Shown: positions 21,043 through 33,163, numbered from the stretch's first letter. The stretch is 64,000 nucleotides of DNA from Mariannaea sp. PMI_226 (GCA_024336345.1 JANFOG010000007.1:2480001-2544000), one strand, 5' to 3'. Notes: generated from the sequence alone by a model not told the origin. A program made the numbers and translations.

Positions 21043-22054
21043 GATTATTATCTGTAGGTAAGATTAGCAAAGGTAATATGTAGAAATCGTAGAGCAGCAA
21101 ACCTCTCTTGGCTTTTTTCTTCTTTCATTTGTCACTTGTCTTTTACTTTGTGACTTACGAGAGTGCTGATACGAGTTAAATACTTGATTGTCCAAGAATG
21201 ATTCCGGAAGTGTCGATCTATCATGGGACTCACTCGCTCCTAGTCACCAGATAATTATGTCCCCGAGTAGGTGATCCTTCGCTGTTGGCTACCTTTTATG
21301 GCCAAGTGCTTGTGGAGAACGATGCCTTGGTCTGTACATATGCGTCAGAAGGAAGTTAAAATCTTTTGTTACTAGTTGCCCCTCAGACTATCGTAGTGTA
21401 GGGATTTAGTAGCATGAAGTGTACAGGAAGGAAAAATATCAATAGGTAGTAATAGTAGTATCTCTGTATGCAAAGAAAGAGTACTTCTACAATATTAAGC
21501 TCCTTGTTGGGTAAAAAAAGCGTATAAGTACTAGTATGAATGATTTTGCACCAGCCTCATATAACGGAGTATTATCGTAACGAGGAAGGGAGCCAATGCC
21601 CACTCGGCCAATGGATCAAAAAGATCCAGAAATATTCGCCATGATTGCATAATTCTGTCGCCTCATACTCACATATGGCGGTTTTCCCGTTACAGAGTCG
21701 AACATTTGACTTATTTTTAAAAGCTATATGGGAAAACATATCCAGAATGTGTTTAGCCTTCCTAATATGGGCCAATATCTCGCACCCCTTGTGTGAGTGA
21801 CTTTGAGCCTAGTTGATGCCAGGTCAAAACTCCTCTTGAGCAGTAGGGAGCTTGGCCGAGAGTGGAAGCCGAGGCCGTTACGGGTTCGCCCGTTACAGAG
21901 ATAAACATAAATAATCCCCTCCGTTTGGAGTAGATAAGCCTTTCTTCACCGGACGAGTCTCTGTCGAACATCAATATTCACAAAATCTCCTTATACTCCC
22001 GCTTTATTGTTTCTCACTTTCTTCCCCTTAGCCCTCATATACGTCATTTCTATC
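21043..22054. promoter_or_regulatory. Shared upstream region of RidA-like and SDR genes
   Basis: About 1.0 kb between divergent genes; both promoters must lie here. A CT-rich stretch (cttttttcttctttc) lies just upstream of the RidA start, and a pyrimidine-rich leader (tgtttctcactttcttcccc) lies before the SDR start. No other gene is supported. Confidence 0.45.
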
Positions 22055-22819
22055 ATGAACAACTCACTTGAAGGCAAGGTTGCCATTGTGACTGGTAGTT
22101 CTCGTGGCCTAGGTGCTGGCATCGCCAGGGAATTAGCCAGACGTGGCGCAAATGTGGTACTCACTTACAACTCGGCTAGAACAGAGGCGGATAAAGTTGC
22201 TCAAAGCATATCCGACCTCGGTCGTGAGGCGGTTGTAATTCAGGGTCAAGGAACAGATCGCAGCGCTCCAGAGAGAATAGTTGCTGCCGCAGTCAAGAAG
22301 TTCGGACGCATCGACATTATCATCAATAATGCTGGCGCCGGTGATGATGCGCTTCTCGAAGACCTGACGCATGATCTCTGGGACAAGCTCTACGACACCA
22401 ACGTTCGCATGCCTGCTTTCCTCGTCAAGGAATCTCTGCCTCATCTGGGGCCTGCACCACGCATCGTCAACATCTCAAGTGTCGCTGCGCGAGCTGGTTC
22501 TCATTATATGAGCGCCTACGCTTCATCAAAGGCCGCACTAGAGGGCATCACCAGGGTCTGGGCTCATGAACTTGGTCACAAATATAACGCGACAGTCAAT
22601 TGCGTTAATCCGGGTCCTATTGCTACTGACATGTGGCTGAGGGATACCGACCCAAGTGTTCTGGAAGAATGGGATGCAAAGAAGAAGGAGACACCAGCGG
22701 CACCTCGTATCGCAACCGTCGATGACGTTGCCCAGATTGTAGCTTTTCTTAGCGAAGAGGCTAGTCGATGGAGCACTGGAAGCGTTGTTAATGCCAATGG
22801 AGGATTAATTTTTGTTTGA
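22055..22819 (+). CDS. Short-chain dehydrogenase/reductase (classical SDR)
   Basis: 254-residue NAD(P)-dependent oxidoreductase, closest in look to 3-oxoacyl-ACP-reductase-like SDRs. The ATG at 22055 (MNNSLEGKVAIVTGSSRGLG) is chosen over the upstream in-frame start at 22007 because it gives the standard N-terminus. Motifs: TGSSRGLG cofactor loop (13-20), NNAG, catalytic Ser in NISSVAA, YASSK (Tyr/Lys pair), and the NPGPIATDMW segment after strand 6. The residue after the second strand (Tyr-Asn-Ser) suggests NADPH preference, which is inference. Single exon. It lies between the RidA-like gene and the permease. Confidence 0.92.
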   Translation: MNNSLEGKVAIVTGSSRGLGAGIARELARRGANVVLTYNSARTEADKVAQSISDLGREAVVIQGQGTDRSAPERIVAAAVKKFGRIDIIINNAGAGDDALLEDLTHDLWDKLYDTNVRMPAFLVKESLPHLGPAPRIVNISSVAARAGSHYMSAYASSKAALEGITRVWAHELGHKYNATVNCVNPGPIATDMWLRDTDPSVLEEWDAKKKETPAAPRIATVDDVAQIVAFLSEEASRWSTGSVVNANGGLIFV

Positions 22820-23663
22820 TTGCAATCAACGATGCATATTGAAGGTACCATTATTGGAGAGACAGGATGGAGACGACGGGTTGAGTGCTTGGGAGATCAG
22901 AGCGAGCTTCACTCTCAATCGGGTCACTCAAGTCTTTGGGCTTTTGGCTCCTAGGTACTCATTGTATGAAATTATTGTGTTGAGTATTAGTCCCAAGGTT
23001 GCCAAATCCATACTAGGTGCTCCTGACATTCATTCGTCTATTTATGCATGGAGCAGCCTGTGCATTCCTACCACAATTTGAGCCTAAGCTTGTGGGTGTC
23101 CACTTCAACTTGGTCTCAAGCCCACCTCCGCGAATATAGATCAAAAATTTGCGGACTTGCAATTCTCGGCATTTCAGACCCATTGAGGGTGTGCTGCACC
23201 ACGGTAGAGATAGCTGGCATGTTAATGTTGAAACACGCGATGGTCGTATTGGAAATTCTAGACCTTGACTGCATCCGAAAGTGAAGCCATTCAACATGGT
23301 AAAGGCCAAGCGGATAGTTCATTCTTTTATTGAGACTTGGTACAGACGAACCAGGCATCATCACAATTATATGGGCATAGTGAACGTTATGGCTACGTAT
23401 GTAAACAAGATATCTCGAGAAGAGGTATTAAAATTGATTATGAATTACGGAGGGTATCAAACTTCTTGCACACAAGCTCGGTTCATCGTCCCACAAGTAA
23501 TAGAACAGGGCCATGGAAATCGGAACACTGCATGAAAAAGATCCCAAGTAAACATTAGGCATAAATCTGCCAAAACATTGCGAAGCTTTAAAATTATCAG
23601 ACATTATCTCCTAATCAGAAGTTTTCAGCCTGGGCCTTTAATGAGTAAATTTCTTTGCGATAT
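22820..23663. other. Intergenic between convergent genes
   Basis: About 840 bp holding the 3' ends of the SDR and permease genes. Several short overlapping frames on both strands show no protein character. Confidence 0.45.
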
Positions 23664-25336
23664 TCAGGCCGGGCTCACGCGGGCCCCTCCGTTTGAATGA
23701 AGATCCCCCCCACTCGCTGCATTCTTCGGGTCCCGATAATGCTTCCGTGCGTAAAAGATCCAGTTCAGACCATAGACAAAAGCAACACATCCCAATACTG
23801 CAATTGTATAGTTCATATTTGAAGTGTTGACGGGAAGGTACTGAGGAAAGACCAGAACAACACTCATGAGTACCATCCAAGCCAGAGCCAAGCTGTTGAC
23901 CACGACGCCCCAGATACCGAGATTCATGGTAGATCCCATTTGTCGCAAAGGATCTCGGTTAATCAAGAGGCAAACTATCGGGACCATGTAGCTGCAGAAG
24001 AAGCATATGGCCGCAGAACCTAAGATGGCATTTAGTGCAGTGGTAGGTCCGAGGCATAGTAAACCAATTAAGCATGCCAACAGGGCAGCGAAATAAACGG
24101 CATTTTCGGGTAGCTCGCGACGGCCTCTGAGCTTAGACAGCCACGACCCGATCATAACATGCCGCTCCATTGCTAAACTCCAGAGCACGCGGCTAAATGT
24201 TGTCGTCAATGCACCACAAGCAATAAAAAAAACAAAGACATATATAAACATTAACAGGAGAGACAACGATGTTGATGCGCACGAGTCGTAAAAGAGTTGT
24301 GCAATAGGTTGACCACCAATTGGAGCTAGGAGGTTATCCTCATTGACGACGCAGAGCATGAAGATAATGGCCATAGGCAAGCCAGACAACGAAGCCAATG
24401 CTGAAGTCCCGATCATAACTTTTGGGACTTGCCTAGCAGGGTCAGGGATCTCGTCAGCAATGTGTGCGGAGGAGTCGAACCCATTGACAGCCGTAATCCC
24501 TGGGAGGCACCCCAGGAGGAAAACAAAGCCATCAGAAGTCCAACCTGTGGCGTTGACAAACTCAACAAACACGGTGTGTGCACTGCGTTTTGGCGACGCC
24601 CGTACCAGTAGTACAATGAAGACGGTGATTGCCCCACCGTTGACAACAAGCATCATTGCTCTCATAGCCAAGGAGTAGCCTCTAAATAGGTAGGTATTGA
24701 GGAGGACGGCAAAAAGTGCGGCCCCAAGATAACAGAGGTACACCTGATACTGCTGGTATTCGAAACTGGGGTCCCCGATTGTGGCCATGGCCAGCACGAG
24801 CTGAGCAGCAAATAGGTACGTGCCAACGGTCCAGAAGAACCACGCAGCGCTTGTGAAGGCACCAACCCAGTAGCTGAGAACGCGAGAGTACCGCGGAGGC
24901 GCGAATACAGACGTCCAGAACACTTGGCCTATAAAAGCGTCAGATATTGAATGAGAACCTCGAGCAGTGTCAGGGCAACCTTACCGGTTGAATGGGGGTA
25001 GGCACCGGCCATCTCTGCGAGTGAGACACATATGAACATCTGGAAAACAGTGGCCAAAATGTATCCGAAGATATATACAGGGCTCCCCCCAACGCCAATA
25101 TTGAAGGCTAGGTATGTTCCCACAGATAAAGGTGTCCCGATGGTGGAATAATTAATACCAATGGTACTCCAAAGATTGAAGTTGTTCTGTCTGCCTTCAG
25201 CAGACATCTGTAATTCACCTTGGTGCAAAGTGGTGGTTATACTTGGAACTGGTACGAATTGGTCTTTCTCCTTGCATTGGAATTGATCTCCAGGTTGAGG
25301 CTCGACCTGGTTGTCCGCTGGGCGTGATGAAGACAT
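23664..25336 (-). CDS. Amino-acid/choline/GABA-type permease (APC superfamily)
   Basis: Plasma-membrane importer for an amino acid or amine. Exons 25336-24985 and 24928-23664, with an intron of 56 nt, give 538 residues. After a polar cytosolic N-terminus of about 50 residues comes the family-typical first membrane block (NLWSTIGINYSTIGTPLSVG, then GGSPVYIFGYILA), SLAEMAGAYPHSTGQVFW across the splice junction, and GFVFLLGCLPGITAVNGFDS with HIADEIPDP. About 12 membrane segments can be counted. This resembles the fungal choline/GABA permease group. Position next to an amine oxidase and RidA-like gene suggests uptake of an amine or amino acid used by them. Confidence 0.9.
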
Positions 25337-26434
25337 TGTAGAGCAGAGCAGGACGGAACGACTGCGTTACGAAGCAAAATTTTGACCATATGTTAGGCAC
25401 GATTCTGAGAAGGGTGGGGCACCACGATTGTCGGCGAGGTGAATGATGATGGTAAAACAGGATGGTCAGGCAGAGATATCCGTGGATGATAGATATATCC
25501 CAGCCGAAGATGGACTGGAGAGGAGGTCTAAAGAAATACCATGGTACGGAGTTCCGAGCGATAGAAGTAACGGCGCATATGGCCGTTTTGACTTTCTGGA
25601 TGAACTGCCATCGTGGGGTAGAGGTCCTAGAGCATCTAGTCTAATTCCACGTTACAGTTGGTGGCAAGACTGGCAACGCTTCTGTGTTATCGCCATGCCG
25701 CTAACCTGCTTAGATCTGCTACTAGGCCTACAGTCGGGTTGCTCGGCAGCACAAACCAATCGCATCACAAGGCATGGCCTTCCTATCTGGGTTGGTATAT
25801 TCACTTCCCCCAGTCAACTGTATATTCGTATAATGCAACCGAATCTTGGTCATGTGAAAGTACGTTAGTGTAAACGAAGTTAATGTTGTTTGTTAGTCTT
25901 CCCCGGAGTGCGCGTGAACCTTTATGAACAACTATTTTCACGTTGACATCAAAATGCAGAGATAGTAAGCGACACACTAGACCAAGCCACCTGTAACTCT
26001 CTGGATTTAACTGTCGTTTGTTCTAACTCAACAACATCGTTGTCAGCTCGCTGTGGGCTAACGTATCAGGACTAGCGAAATCAATACGTCGATCATGTGG
26101 GGGGAGTCTTAACTGCGAATGAGCTAGACTGCACAACCTGCGCGGAAGCGAAGCACAGACAGCAACTGATTATGGATACCCATTGCGAACATTCGCTGCA
26201 TTTCTTCCCTCATGTTACGACTAATATGCGTTATCTCAGTAATCTCGGGGTTTTTGAATACCGAGAAGAGCCACAGGGTCTCGTCAAGTCATTGTGGGCG
26301 CATAGTGTTCGTATCGTGAATACAAAAAGATCAGTTGATTCTTATCCAACTTTTTTTATCAACTCCAGTTACCTCTCTACTTCCACTCAATATTCATAGC
26401 GCATATCATTTAAATCAATACTTAACGAGTCAAG
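25337..26434. promoter_or_regulatory. Shared upstream region of permease and amine oxidase genes
   Basis: About 1.1 kb between divergent starts. An open frame at 25443-25868 lacks any domain and overlaps the promoter, so it is not called. The head-to-head layout could co-regulate uptake and oxidation. Confidence 0.45.
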
Positions 26435-28722
26435 ATGGCTTCTCGATTACACCCTTTCTCGCAGCTTACTTCAGCTGAGATCAAGCAAACCAGCGAACTT
26501 ATTCAGAAGTCGCAACCTGAAGATGTCTCCTTGATTTTCAAGGTTATCACTCTCCACGAGCCGGATAAAGCTCTAGCACTAGCGTATCTGCAGGCAGAGC
26601 ATGAGGGCCAGTCTGAACGAATCGCAGTCGGCCGTCACAGTTTTGTGGCCTACTACAAAAAAGGAGATGTACGTAATTGGATTGATCGGAAGGCACTGGT
26701 AGCTGGTAGAAGGCTTACAATCTTGTTAGGATCGTCTTCACGAAGCCGTGGTGAACCTGACAAACAAGGAGATTGTGTATGACAAAGTGCTCAACAGACT
26801 CCTCCACGGTCCTGCTGACCTGGAAGAGGTGGCCGAGATCGAAGAGCTTGTCCACAAGGATGCCTTGTTCCTCGCAGAGCTAGAGAAACATGGCCTGGAT
26901 AAGTCGTTGATCATCTGTGAACCATGGATTTATGGTCCGTGCTAGGCACAATTCTTACCACACCACTTTGAGCTGTGAGCTGACATTTGCCCAGGGAGCG
27001 ACGGCATCAACGACGAGCGCAGACAATACCAATGTTTCCTGTTCCTGCGCCACCCGGATCACGCATCCGAAATGGACTGTAACCATTATGCATTGCCTCT
27101 GCCATTCTCTCCAGTGGTTGACGTTTTAGAACGTCGCGTCACTCGAATTGACTACCTGCCGACTGGTGCAGATGACACGGTCTCTGACAAAAAGAAAATA
27201 AAATACCGCCGCCTAACGAGTACATGCCAAAATATCAGAAACTGCGCACCGATCTCAAGCCTCTGAATGTCATTCAGCCAGAGGGTGCCTCTTTTTCTAT
27301 AACCGAAGACTTTGAGTCCAGCCACTTGGCAGAATGGCAGAAATGGCGATTCCGAATAGGCTTCAACGGACGTGAGGGTATGGTATTGTACGATGTAAGC
27401 ATGTCCTACAACATATGATATCCTTGATATGGATTCAACAGCCGTGAAAAGTCATCTTCTAACTGTTGAGGCAGATTCGATATGATGGTCGACCCCTATT
27501 CTACCGAATGTCCTTGTCTGACATGAACATCCCGTATGGTGATCCGCGACACCCATTCCACAAGAAGGCAGCCTTTGACTTGGGCGACGCGGGAGCTGGC
27601 TATACTGCCAACAACCTCAGTCTGGGATGTGACTGTCTTGGCTCAATCTTCTACCTATCTTCTGTTCTTAGTAGTCCCAGTGGTGGTACTATTGAAAAGC
27701 CCAACTGCGTCTGCATCCACGAGCAGGTGAGCTTGAGAATATCGCTTTTGTAACATTGTCTAACACTGAGCTCAATCTAGGATTCAGGTATTGGCTGGAA
27801 GCACACCAACTACCGCACTGACACGGCGATTGTAACTCGAGCGCGCGAGCTTGTCCTACAGTCGATCCTGACAGTTGCAAATTATGAATATATTCTCGCC
27901 TTCATCTTTACTCAAGCCGGTGACATCACCTACGAAGTTAGGGCAACCGGTATCCTTTCCACTCAACCTATTGATGAAGGCGTTGACGTGAACTGGGGTA
28001 CTGTCGTCCACCCCGGCGTCCTGGCTTCACACCATCAGCACATCTTCTCACTCCGTCTTGACCCAATGGTTGATGGCATCAAGAACACTGTAGTGTACGA
28101 TGAAGTTTATGCCATGGACCGATCAGACCCTTTGAACCCCCACGGGACTGGGTATTATACTAAAGAGACGGTCGTGCAGAAGTCGGGTGGGTACGACCTG
28201 GACATCCAGAAGAACCGCGTATTCAAAATTAAGAACACATCTTCGGTTAATAAAGTAAATAAAACGGCAGTGGGATACAAGATCATGGTACCCGACTTTC
28301 AGAAAATGCTCGCCGCCAGGGACACGTTCCACTACAAACGCGCCGAGTTCGCCGACCACAACATCTACGTAACCAAGTACCAACCCAATCAGCTGTATGC
28401 CGCTGGCCAGTACACCAACCAGTCCCGAGGGGGAACAGGTGTCAGGGCGTGGGCCAGTCTAGAGGATCATGTTGTCGACGAGGACATAGTCGTGTGGGTC
28501 CAGTTTGGTATCAATCATATCCCGCGAATCGAGGACTTTCCTGTCATGCCCGTCGAGATTCTCAAAGTACACCTACGACCCGTGAATTTCTTCACCAAGA
28601 ACCCAGCTTTGGACGTACCGCCTTCTACACAGGCGTTTAACAAGAGCTGTCAGCTACGGGCTATTTCCAACGCAGACAAGTTGAAGGATGCTGGCCACTA
28701 CCCTGTCGATGGGCAAATGTGA
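26435..28722 (+). pseudogene. Copper amine oxidase with a single frameshift
   Basis: Topaquinone-dependent primary-amine oxidase: amine to aldehyde, ammonia and H2O2. Exons 26435-26668, 26730-26934, 26995-27394, 27475-27726 and 27781-28722, about 677 residues, normal for fungal enzymes. The catalytic base region reads FDLGDAGAGYTANNLSLGCD; the topaquinone Tyr is in TVANYEYI (codon 27883-27885); copper ligands lie in SHHQHIF (28030-28041). All key residues survive. In exon 3, near 27200-27215, the frame changes: ADDTVSDKKKIKYR is followed by NEYMPKYQKLRTDLKPL in another frame. Loss of one base in a CCGCCG run explains this exactly, and no intron fits. Either a recent null mutation or a base-calling error. 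No signal peptide; the first residues suggest a cytosolic or peroxisomal protein, but the C-terminus (DGQM) has no clear PTS1. Confidence 0.86.
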
Positions 28723-29068
28723 AGAAACCATAAGACTGGACTAGGACGGCCGTTATTAAATTGGTTGGCATATAGTTAGATTGTGTACTGGGAACTCATT
28801 ATAAATATATTCATCCTATTCCGCATATTATGCCACTAGATTTGTAATACCAATTGAGAACAGAGATGCAAGTACCCTCGTCAAACTCAGACACGTACCT
28901 TTTACATAGGTCAACTCCATTTGTATACCTCACGAGGTTCCAAGAATATTTTACCCAATTCATGAAAGTTGATTTAGATTTGGCCTTCTAACTGGCACCT
29001 GACCAATACGTCTCCACGCTCCGTTGACGTTTTCTTGGCGACCGCATGGCATAAAATTAACATATGGG
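28723..29068. other. Intergenic between convergent genes
   Basis: 346 bp with the 3' ends of the amine oxidase and the Zn2Cys6 regulator. Nothing else seen. Confidence 0.45.
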
Positions 29069-31051
29069 TTAAACCATCATCAGTCTCAATTCTGGCTCCA
29101 TTCGCAGGAATTCTTGCCATTGCAAATTCTTCTCACCGTCAATACTATCACGTTCTACCCACAGACGAGTCGTCAATACATTGACTTTTTCCCAGACGTC
29201 GAAGTCTGTCTTCTTCCAGAAAAGTTCCAGTAGGGTAAGGAATCGTTTTCTAAGAAAGGTATCAGCCATCTCGAAAGCTGTGATTGCAGCTGTCCATACT
29301 AGTGGAGAAAATGATTTCGCAGTACAGGAAATTGTAGTTTCGAGGTGTTCCAGGGATTTCTCAACCAAGGGTTGGACGTCAGCAACTGGTGTCTTCCGGA
29401 TGGTACGTGCGAAGTAAATTAAAGCTGCGTAATAGAAAGCATAATTGAGGTGATATAATAGCTTAGATTCTTGATTCGCATCTCCTTGAATAGAAATCTT
29501 CGGTGCGGCCAAGTACATTTCCATTTCCATGAGATCAAGATCTCGAGCGGATCCTAGATTTTGGGTGTTGTTCAAAGTATTGATGACCTTTAAGGTTTCA
29601 TATGGAATCCCGTAGATACGGTCAAGGCAATACAACTCCGGGGGGCAATGGAAATCAATGTATGAGATGTTAGAGCGGCATTCTCCATCTAGTATGAAAG
29701 GCGACATGCTCAGAATGGCTAGGCCGACAAACATTTGATAGACAACAGATGCAGAATTTGAGCGTGACCAGAATTCGGGTTCAATATTTCGGATCCAGTT
29801 AAGAGCGCCGAGGAAATGGTCGCTCCAAGAGGGGTTGCTGACTGTGATTGTCTCAACAATCACACACATGGTAAGGGCGGCCAATACAGCCACGTACTGT
29901 TCCCGTTGGCTAGTCAGCAGGTTGCGCCTCAGGTGCAACAGGCCCAAATTGTGATGGCTGAGCGCTAGCCTAGCGAACTGTCTTCTCTCGGCTGCGTCTT
30001 CTCTAATTCTGGAGAGTTGGAACGCTGAAGCCGTGCAAATCAGGTGGAAGACGGCTGTTGCTGCAGTCGAGCTGCCCGAGGGTGACCGAGCCCCTTCAAG
30101 AGCAATAGGCATAAAAATCTCCCTGAGGGGATTTTGCAGATTAGGCACTGGTAAAACCGTATCACAAAGATGCACAGTCCAGTAATTAAGGATTGTCCGT
30201 TGGACGGACGACTCTGGTAGAGTATCCAGATGCCTTTCATTGTGCCTCGGTTCTGATGGTCTAGAACAGCTTCTAGATACGTCATTACTCACGTTGCTAG
30301 GCTCCTCCACAAGGGCCCTGACAGTCTTAGGGTCATATTCAACCGCCAAGAATTCACTAGCACTTGTTTGATCGTCTGAAATTGACTGGGGTATATGGTA
30401 AATTCCAGAAGGGCTTGCGGTCTGTGGCGGTGTGCTCTCAGACTCGGGCATGGCGGCAGGAGACCTCCTGGCTGACCTACTGGAACCGGCTGCTGGCGAG
30501 TCCTGATGGGATAGTACCATATTTTGGTCTTGCGCTAGAGTGTCCAAGAGAGGTTGTGAATGAGATGTGTGATCTGTGGCAATTGAGCAAGAGGGGGTAG
30601 TACTTGTTGGGACCAAGGTGGAACTGCACCATTCCCGTTGGGAAGGTTGTGGACTGGTTTGGGGATTGCTCTGCAGGGTAGCAGTGTCGATTGCAACCAG
30701 GGCGGTTTCTAGGCCCTGGTTGCAGCCTTCACCGGACCAACCCACTGGATCTTGGGGTAGCTGAGTATTCCCGTTGGTGGGCTTGGCGAATGCTGGTTTG
30801 GGTGGCGGCCCAGATATGGAGATATTGTATCCGTCGATGAGTTCCCGGCGTGCTGTCGGCGCTCGCGCCGAGTTCCATAACAGTCGCACTCCATACCCTT
30901 CACACTCAATTTTTGAATTCCTGCACCGTGAGCATGTTGGCCGGTGCTCATCGCATTTAACATGCTTTGCTCGACATGTCCAACAACCGGTGAAGGTTTT
31001 GGTTCGATACCTTTGGCTGGCTATTGGTCTGTTTCTGTTCTTTGCAGGCAT
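29069..31051 (-). CDS. Zn(II)2Cys6 transcription factor
   Basis: 660-residue single-exon regulator. The zinc cluster at about 22-49 reads GCWTCRAKHVKCDEHRPTC then SRCRNSKIEC, the full C-x2-C-x6-C-x5-6-C-x2-C-x6-C pattern, followed by a GYGVRLLW segment typical of this family. A long Ser/Pro/Thr-rich linker (about 100-270) leads to a helical fungal-specific domain (about 280-650, with ILNYWTVHLCDTVLPV and ALTMCVIVETITV). It lies tail to tail with the amine oxidase and is the nearest candidate regulator for the 14-29 kb group; that link is positional only. Confidence 0.92.
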   Translation of the reverse strand: MPAKNRNRPIASQRYRTKTFTGCWTCRAKHVKCDEHRPTCSRCRNSKIECEGYGVRLLWNSARAPTARRELIDGYNISISGPPPKPAFAKPTNGNTQLPQDPVGWSGEGCNQGLETALVAIDTATLQSNPQTSPQPSQREWCSSTLVPTSTTPSCSIATDHTSHSQPLLDTLAQDQNMVLSHQDSPAAGSSRSARRSPAAMPESESTPPQTASPSGIYHIPQSISDDQTSASEFLAVEYDPKTVRALVEEPSNVSNDVSRSCSRPSEPRHNERHLDTLPESSVQRTILNYWTVHLCDTVLPVPNLQNPLREIFMPIALEGARSPSGSSTAATAVFHLICTASAFQLSRIREDAAERRQFARLALSHHNLGLLHLRRNLLTSQREQYVAVLAALTMCVIVETITVSNPSWSDHFLGALNWIRNIEPEFWSRSNSASVVYQMFVGLAILSMSPFILDGECRSNISYIDFHCPPELYCLDRIYGIPYETLKVINTLNNTQNLGSARDLDLMEMEMYLAAPKISIQGDANQESKLLYHLNYAFYYAALIYFARTIRKTPVADVQPLVEKSLEHLETTISCTAKSFSPLVWTAAITAFEMADTFLRKRFLTLLELFWKKTDFDVWEKVNVLTTRLWVERDSIDGEKNLQWQEFLRMEPELRLMMV

Positions 31052-31585
31052 GGGAGTAAACCTATCCTGACACGTCTTAGAGGAAAGTAGATAGGTTCGT
31101 GAAGGTGACTCTGTCTTGCCCAGGGTGTCTTGCCCAGGGTGTCTTGCCCAGAATGTCTAGCCGTGATAAGGAGTGAGGAATATACGGGACCCGGTATTGT
31201 CTTTGATGGAACATGAGAACACATCAATTCTCCTGTCACAAAGCAACAATTGTGGCAACTTCTGTGTCACGAAAAGATGCAATCCAGGATTGAGCGGGAT
31301 CACGTGGTCAGAGCGTAGCGTACTACCCCGCATCCTCATTGTGATAACCGAGCCCCTTTCAGCTGGCTGCCGAGGAAGTTAAAGATCGACAAGCTATCGT
31401 TACAAACCCAAAACTATAGACGTCAGTGACCCCACAACCGACACCCCCCACTTCCACTATAGCGTCATCACCACTCTCAGATGTGACCGTCGTCAACACT
31501 CATCAATAACAAATAACATCACTAAATTTCATCCGATTGACTTCAAATTTTCAATACGACTTCCCAAGGCACTGGCCGTGAGAAA
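31052..31585. other. Intergenic with a 14-bp tandem repeat
   Basis: Upstream DNA of the Zn2Cys6 gene and left flank of the transposase. At 31113-31154 a 14-bp unit (gtcttgcccagggt) is repeated three times, the last copy with two changes. No gene seen. Confidence 0.5.
31113..31154. repeat. 14-bp tandem repeat, three units
   Basis: Units start at 31113, 31127 and 31141. It lies about 60 bp upstream of the regulator start codon and could vary in length between strains. Confidence 0.85.
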
Positions 31586-33163
31586 ATGATTTTTGAATCA
31601 ATGGATTTGGCCCAGAAATCGTCGATTTCGCAGGCGGCGCGCCAGACCGGAATCCCAAGGACGACAATTCGAGACCGACTTCATGGAGCCACCAATATGC
31701 ATACCAGCTAAGTCAGGGGCTCAAAAATTGAGCCCTATGCAAGAGGAAGATCTAGTCAAATGGATACTATCGGAAGAAGCTGCTGGAAGGGCCCCCTCGA
31801 GGGCCCAGATCCAAGGCTTTGCCCAGCTTGTGAATTCGATCAATGGATCAGATGAGCCGATCGGCCGGAACTGGGTCTCACGCTTTATTCCCGTCATGAC
31901 AATATTAAAATGAAGCTATCACGGTTAATTAACCCTGCTAGAACTGTGGCAACGTCAGATGAAGCTCTCACAAGCTTCTATAACATGCTAGACCACCAGA
32001 TCAAGAGCAAAAGCGTTGGAACGACCTGTATTTTCAACTATGACGAGATAGGTATAGGGGAAGGTGAAACCAAGAGCCATAAGGTAGCCAGTACAACCTT
32101 AAGCCGTTATTCTATTACTATGGAAGGACAAATTACGGATTGGGTATCGATTTTGGAGTGTACCAGTGCCTCCGGACTCCAGCTATCTCGCTGTGTTATT
32201 TTCAAGGGAAAGAACCTTCAGGGGCAGTGGTTTCCGCCCGAAATACTTGACTGGTCTTACAAATCCAGTCCCTCGGGCTGGTGTAACACCAGAATATTCG
32301 AAAAATGGTTGGAAATGGTGTTTATACCACAGACAAGGCCCATAGACCGGGATATGTGGCGTATCTTACTTCTCGACAAGCATAGGGCTCATGTGTCGAT
32401 AAAGTTCATGTATACTGCTTGGATCAACAAGATCCAGCTGATATCCTTACCCTCACATTCGTCACACATTACCCAGCCGTTAGATGTTGGTGTTTTCAGC
32501 CCACTAAAGACATATTATCCCCAGGAGACCCGTGGATTTGCCTCCTTCACAACATCAGCGCCTGTGCAAAAACAACACTTCCTCAGGGCATATAAAATAG
32601 CTTCAGAGAAAGCCTTCATCAAGGAGAACATTCAAGCCGGTTTTCGAGGTGCTGGCATTTATCCTACGAATGCAGACCGCGTTTTAAGTCAGGTGGTTCA
32701 TCCACAACATGGGCCAACTCCTCCCGAGCCAAAAACACCAAAGAAAAGGAAGCTAGATAAAGAACAAGTTTGGTATACACCACACAGCTTAAAGGAAGTC
32801 AAATCACAGCTTCAAATAGTGAAAAAAGAGCTAGGTGGCATTGATCGAGGCATAGAGACTATAGCGATGGAGGCAGGCAAGGAAATTGACCGCCAGAATA
32901 GCCTTATTGCTGGGCTTAAGAGCCAATATGCCTTCCTCCAGGAGAAAATAGCCTCCAAAGAACTCACTGGCCAAAGAGCCGTTAAATATGACCCAAATAA
33001 GGCATTCGCTAGCATCCCGGAAATGCAAAGGCTCATTTCGAGGCTAAGAGGGCCGCTACGCGTTACAAAGAGAAGTATGGTAGCACCATTGAAGAAGACG
33101 CGATGGAAATTGTTAAGGCGGAAGAGGAGTCAAGTTCCACGAATTCCAGTTGTAACTAATTAA
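31586..33163 (+). pseudogene. Pogo/Fot1-type DDE transposase (frameshifted)
   Basis: Tc1-mariner superfamily transposase. The N-terminal helix-turn-helix (SISQAARQTGIPRTTIRDRL) is in the frame of the ATG at 31586 and stops near 31711. The CENP-B/Tc5-like part (KLSPMQEEDLVKWIL to GRNWVSRFI) is in a second frame to about 31895, and the DDE domain is in a third from 31910 to 33163. All three catalytic Asp motifs remain: FNYDEIG, LLLDKHRAH and SHITQPLDVGVFSPLK. Two frameshifts therefore inactivate it. A basic KKRKLDKE segment near the C-terminus is a possible nuclear signal. I could not define terminal inverted repeats; a doubled TGGCC-x-CGTTACA unit at 33354-33382 may mark the right end. Confidence 0.85.

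Noticed and set aside
25443..25868. 141-residue plus-strand frame upstream of the amine oxidase
   Set aside because: No recognisable motif, and it lies within the shared promoter region.
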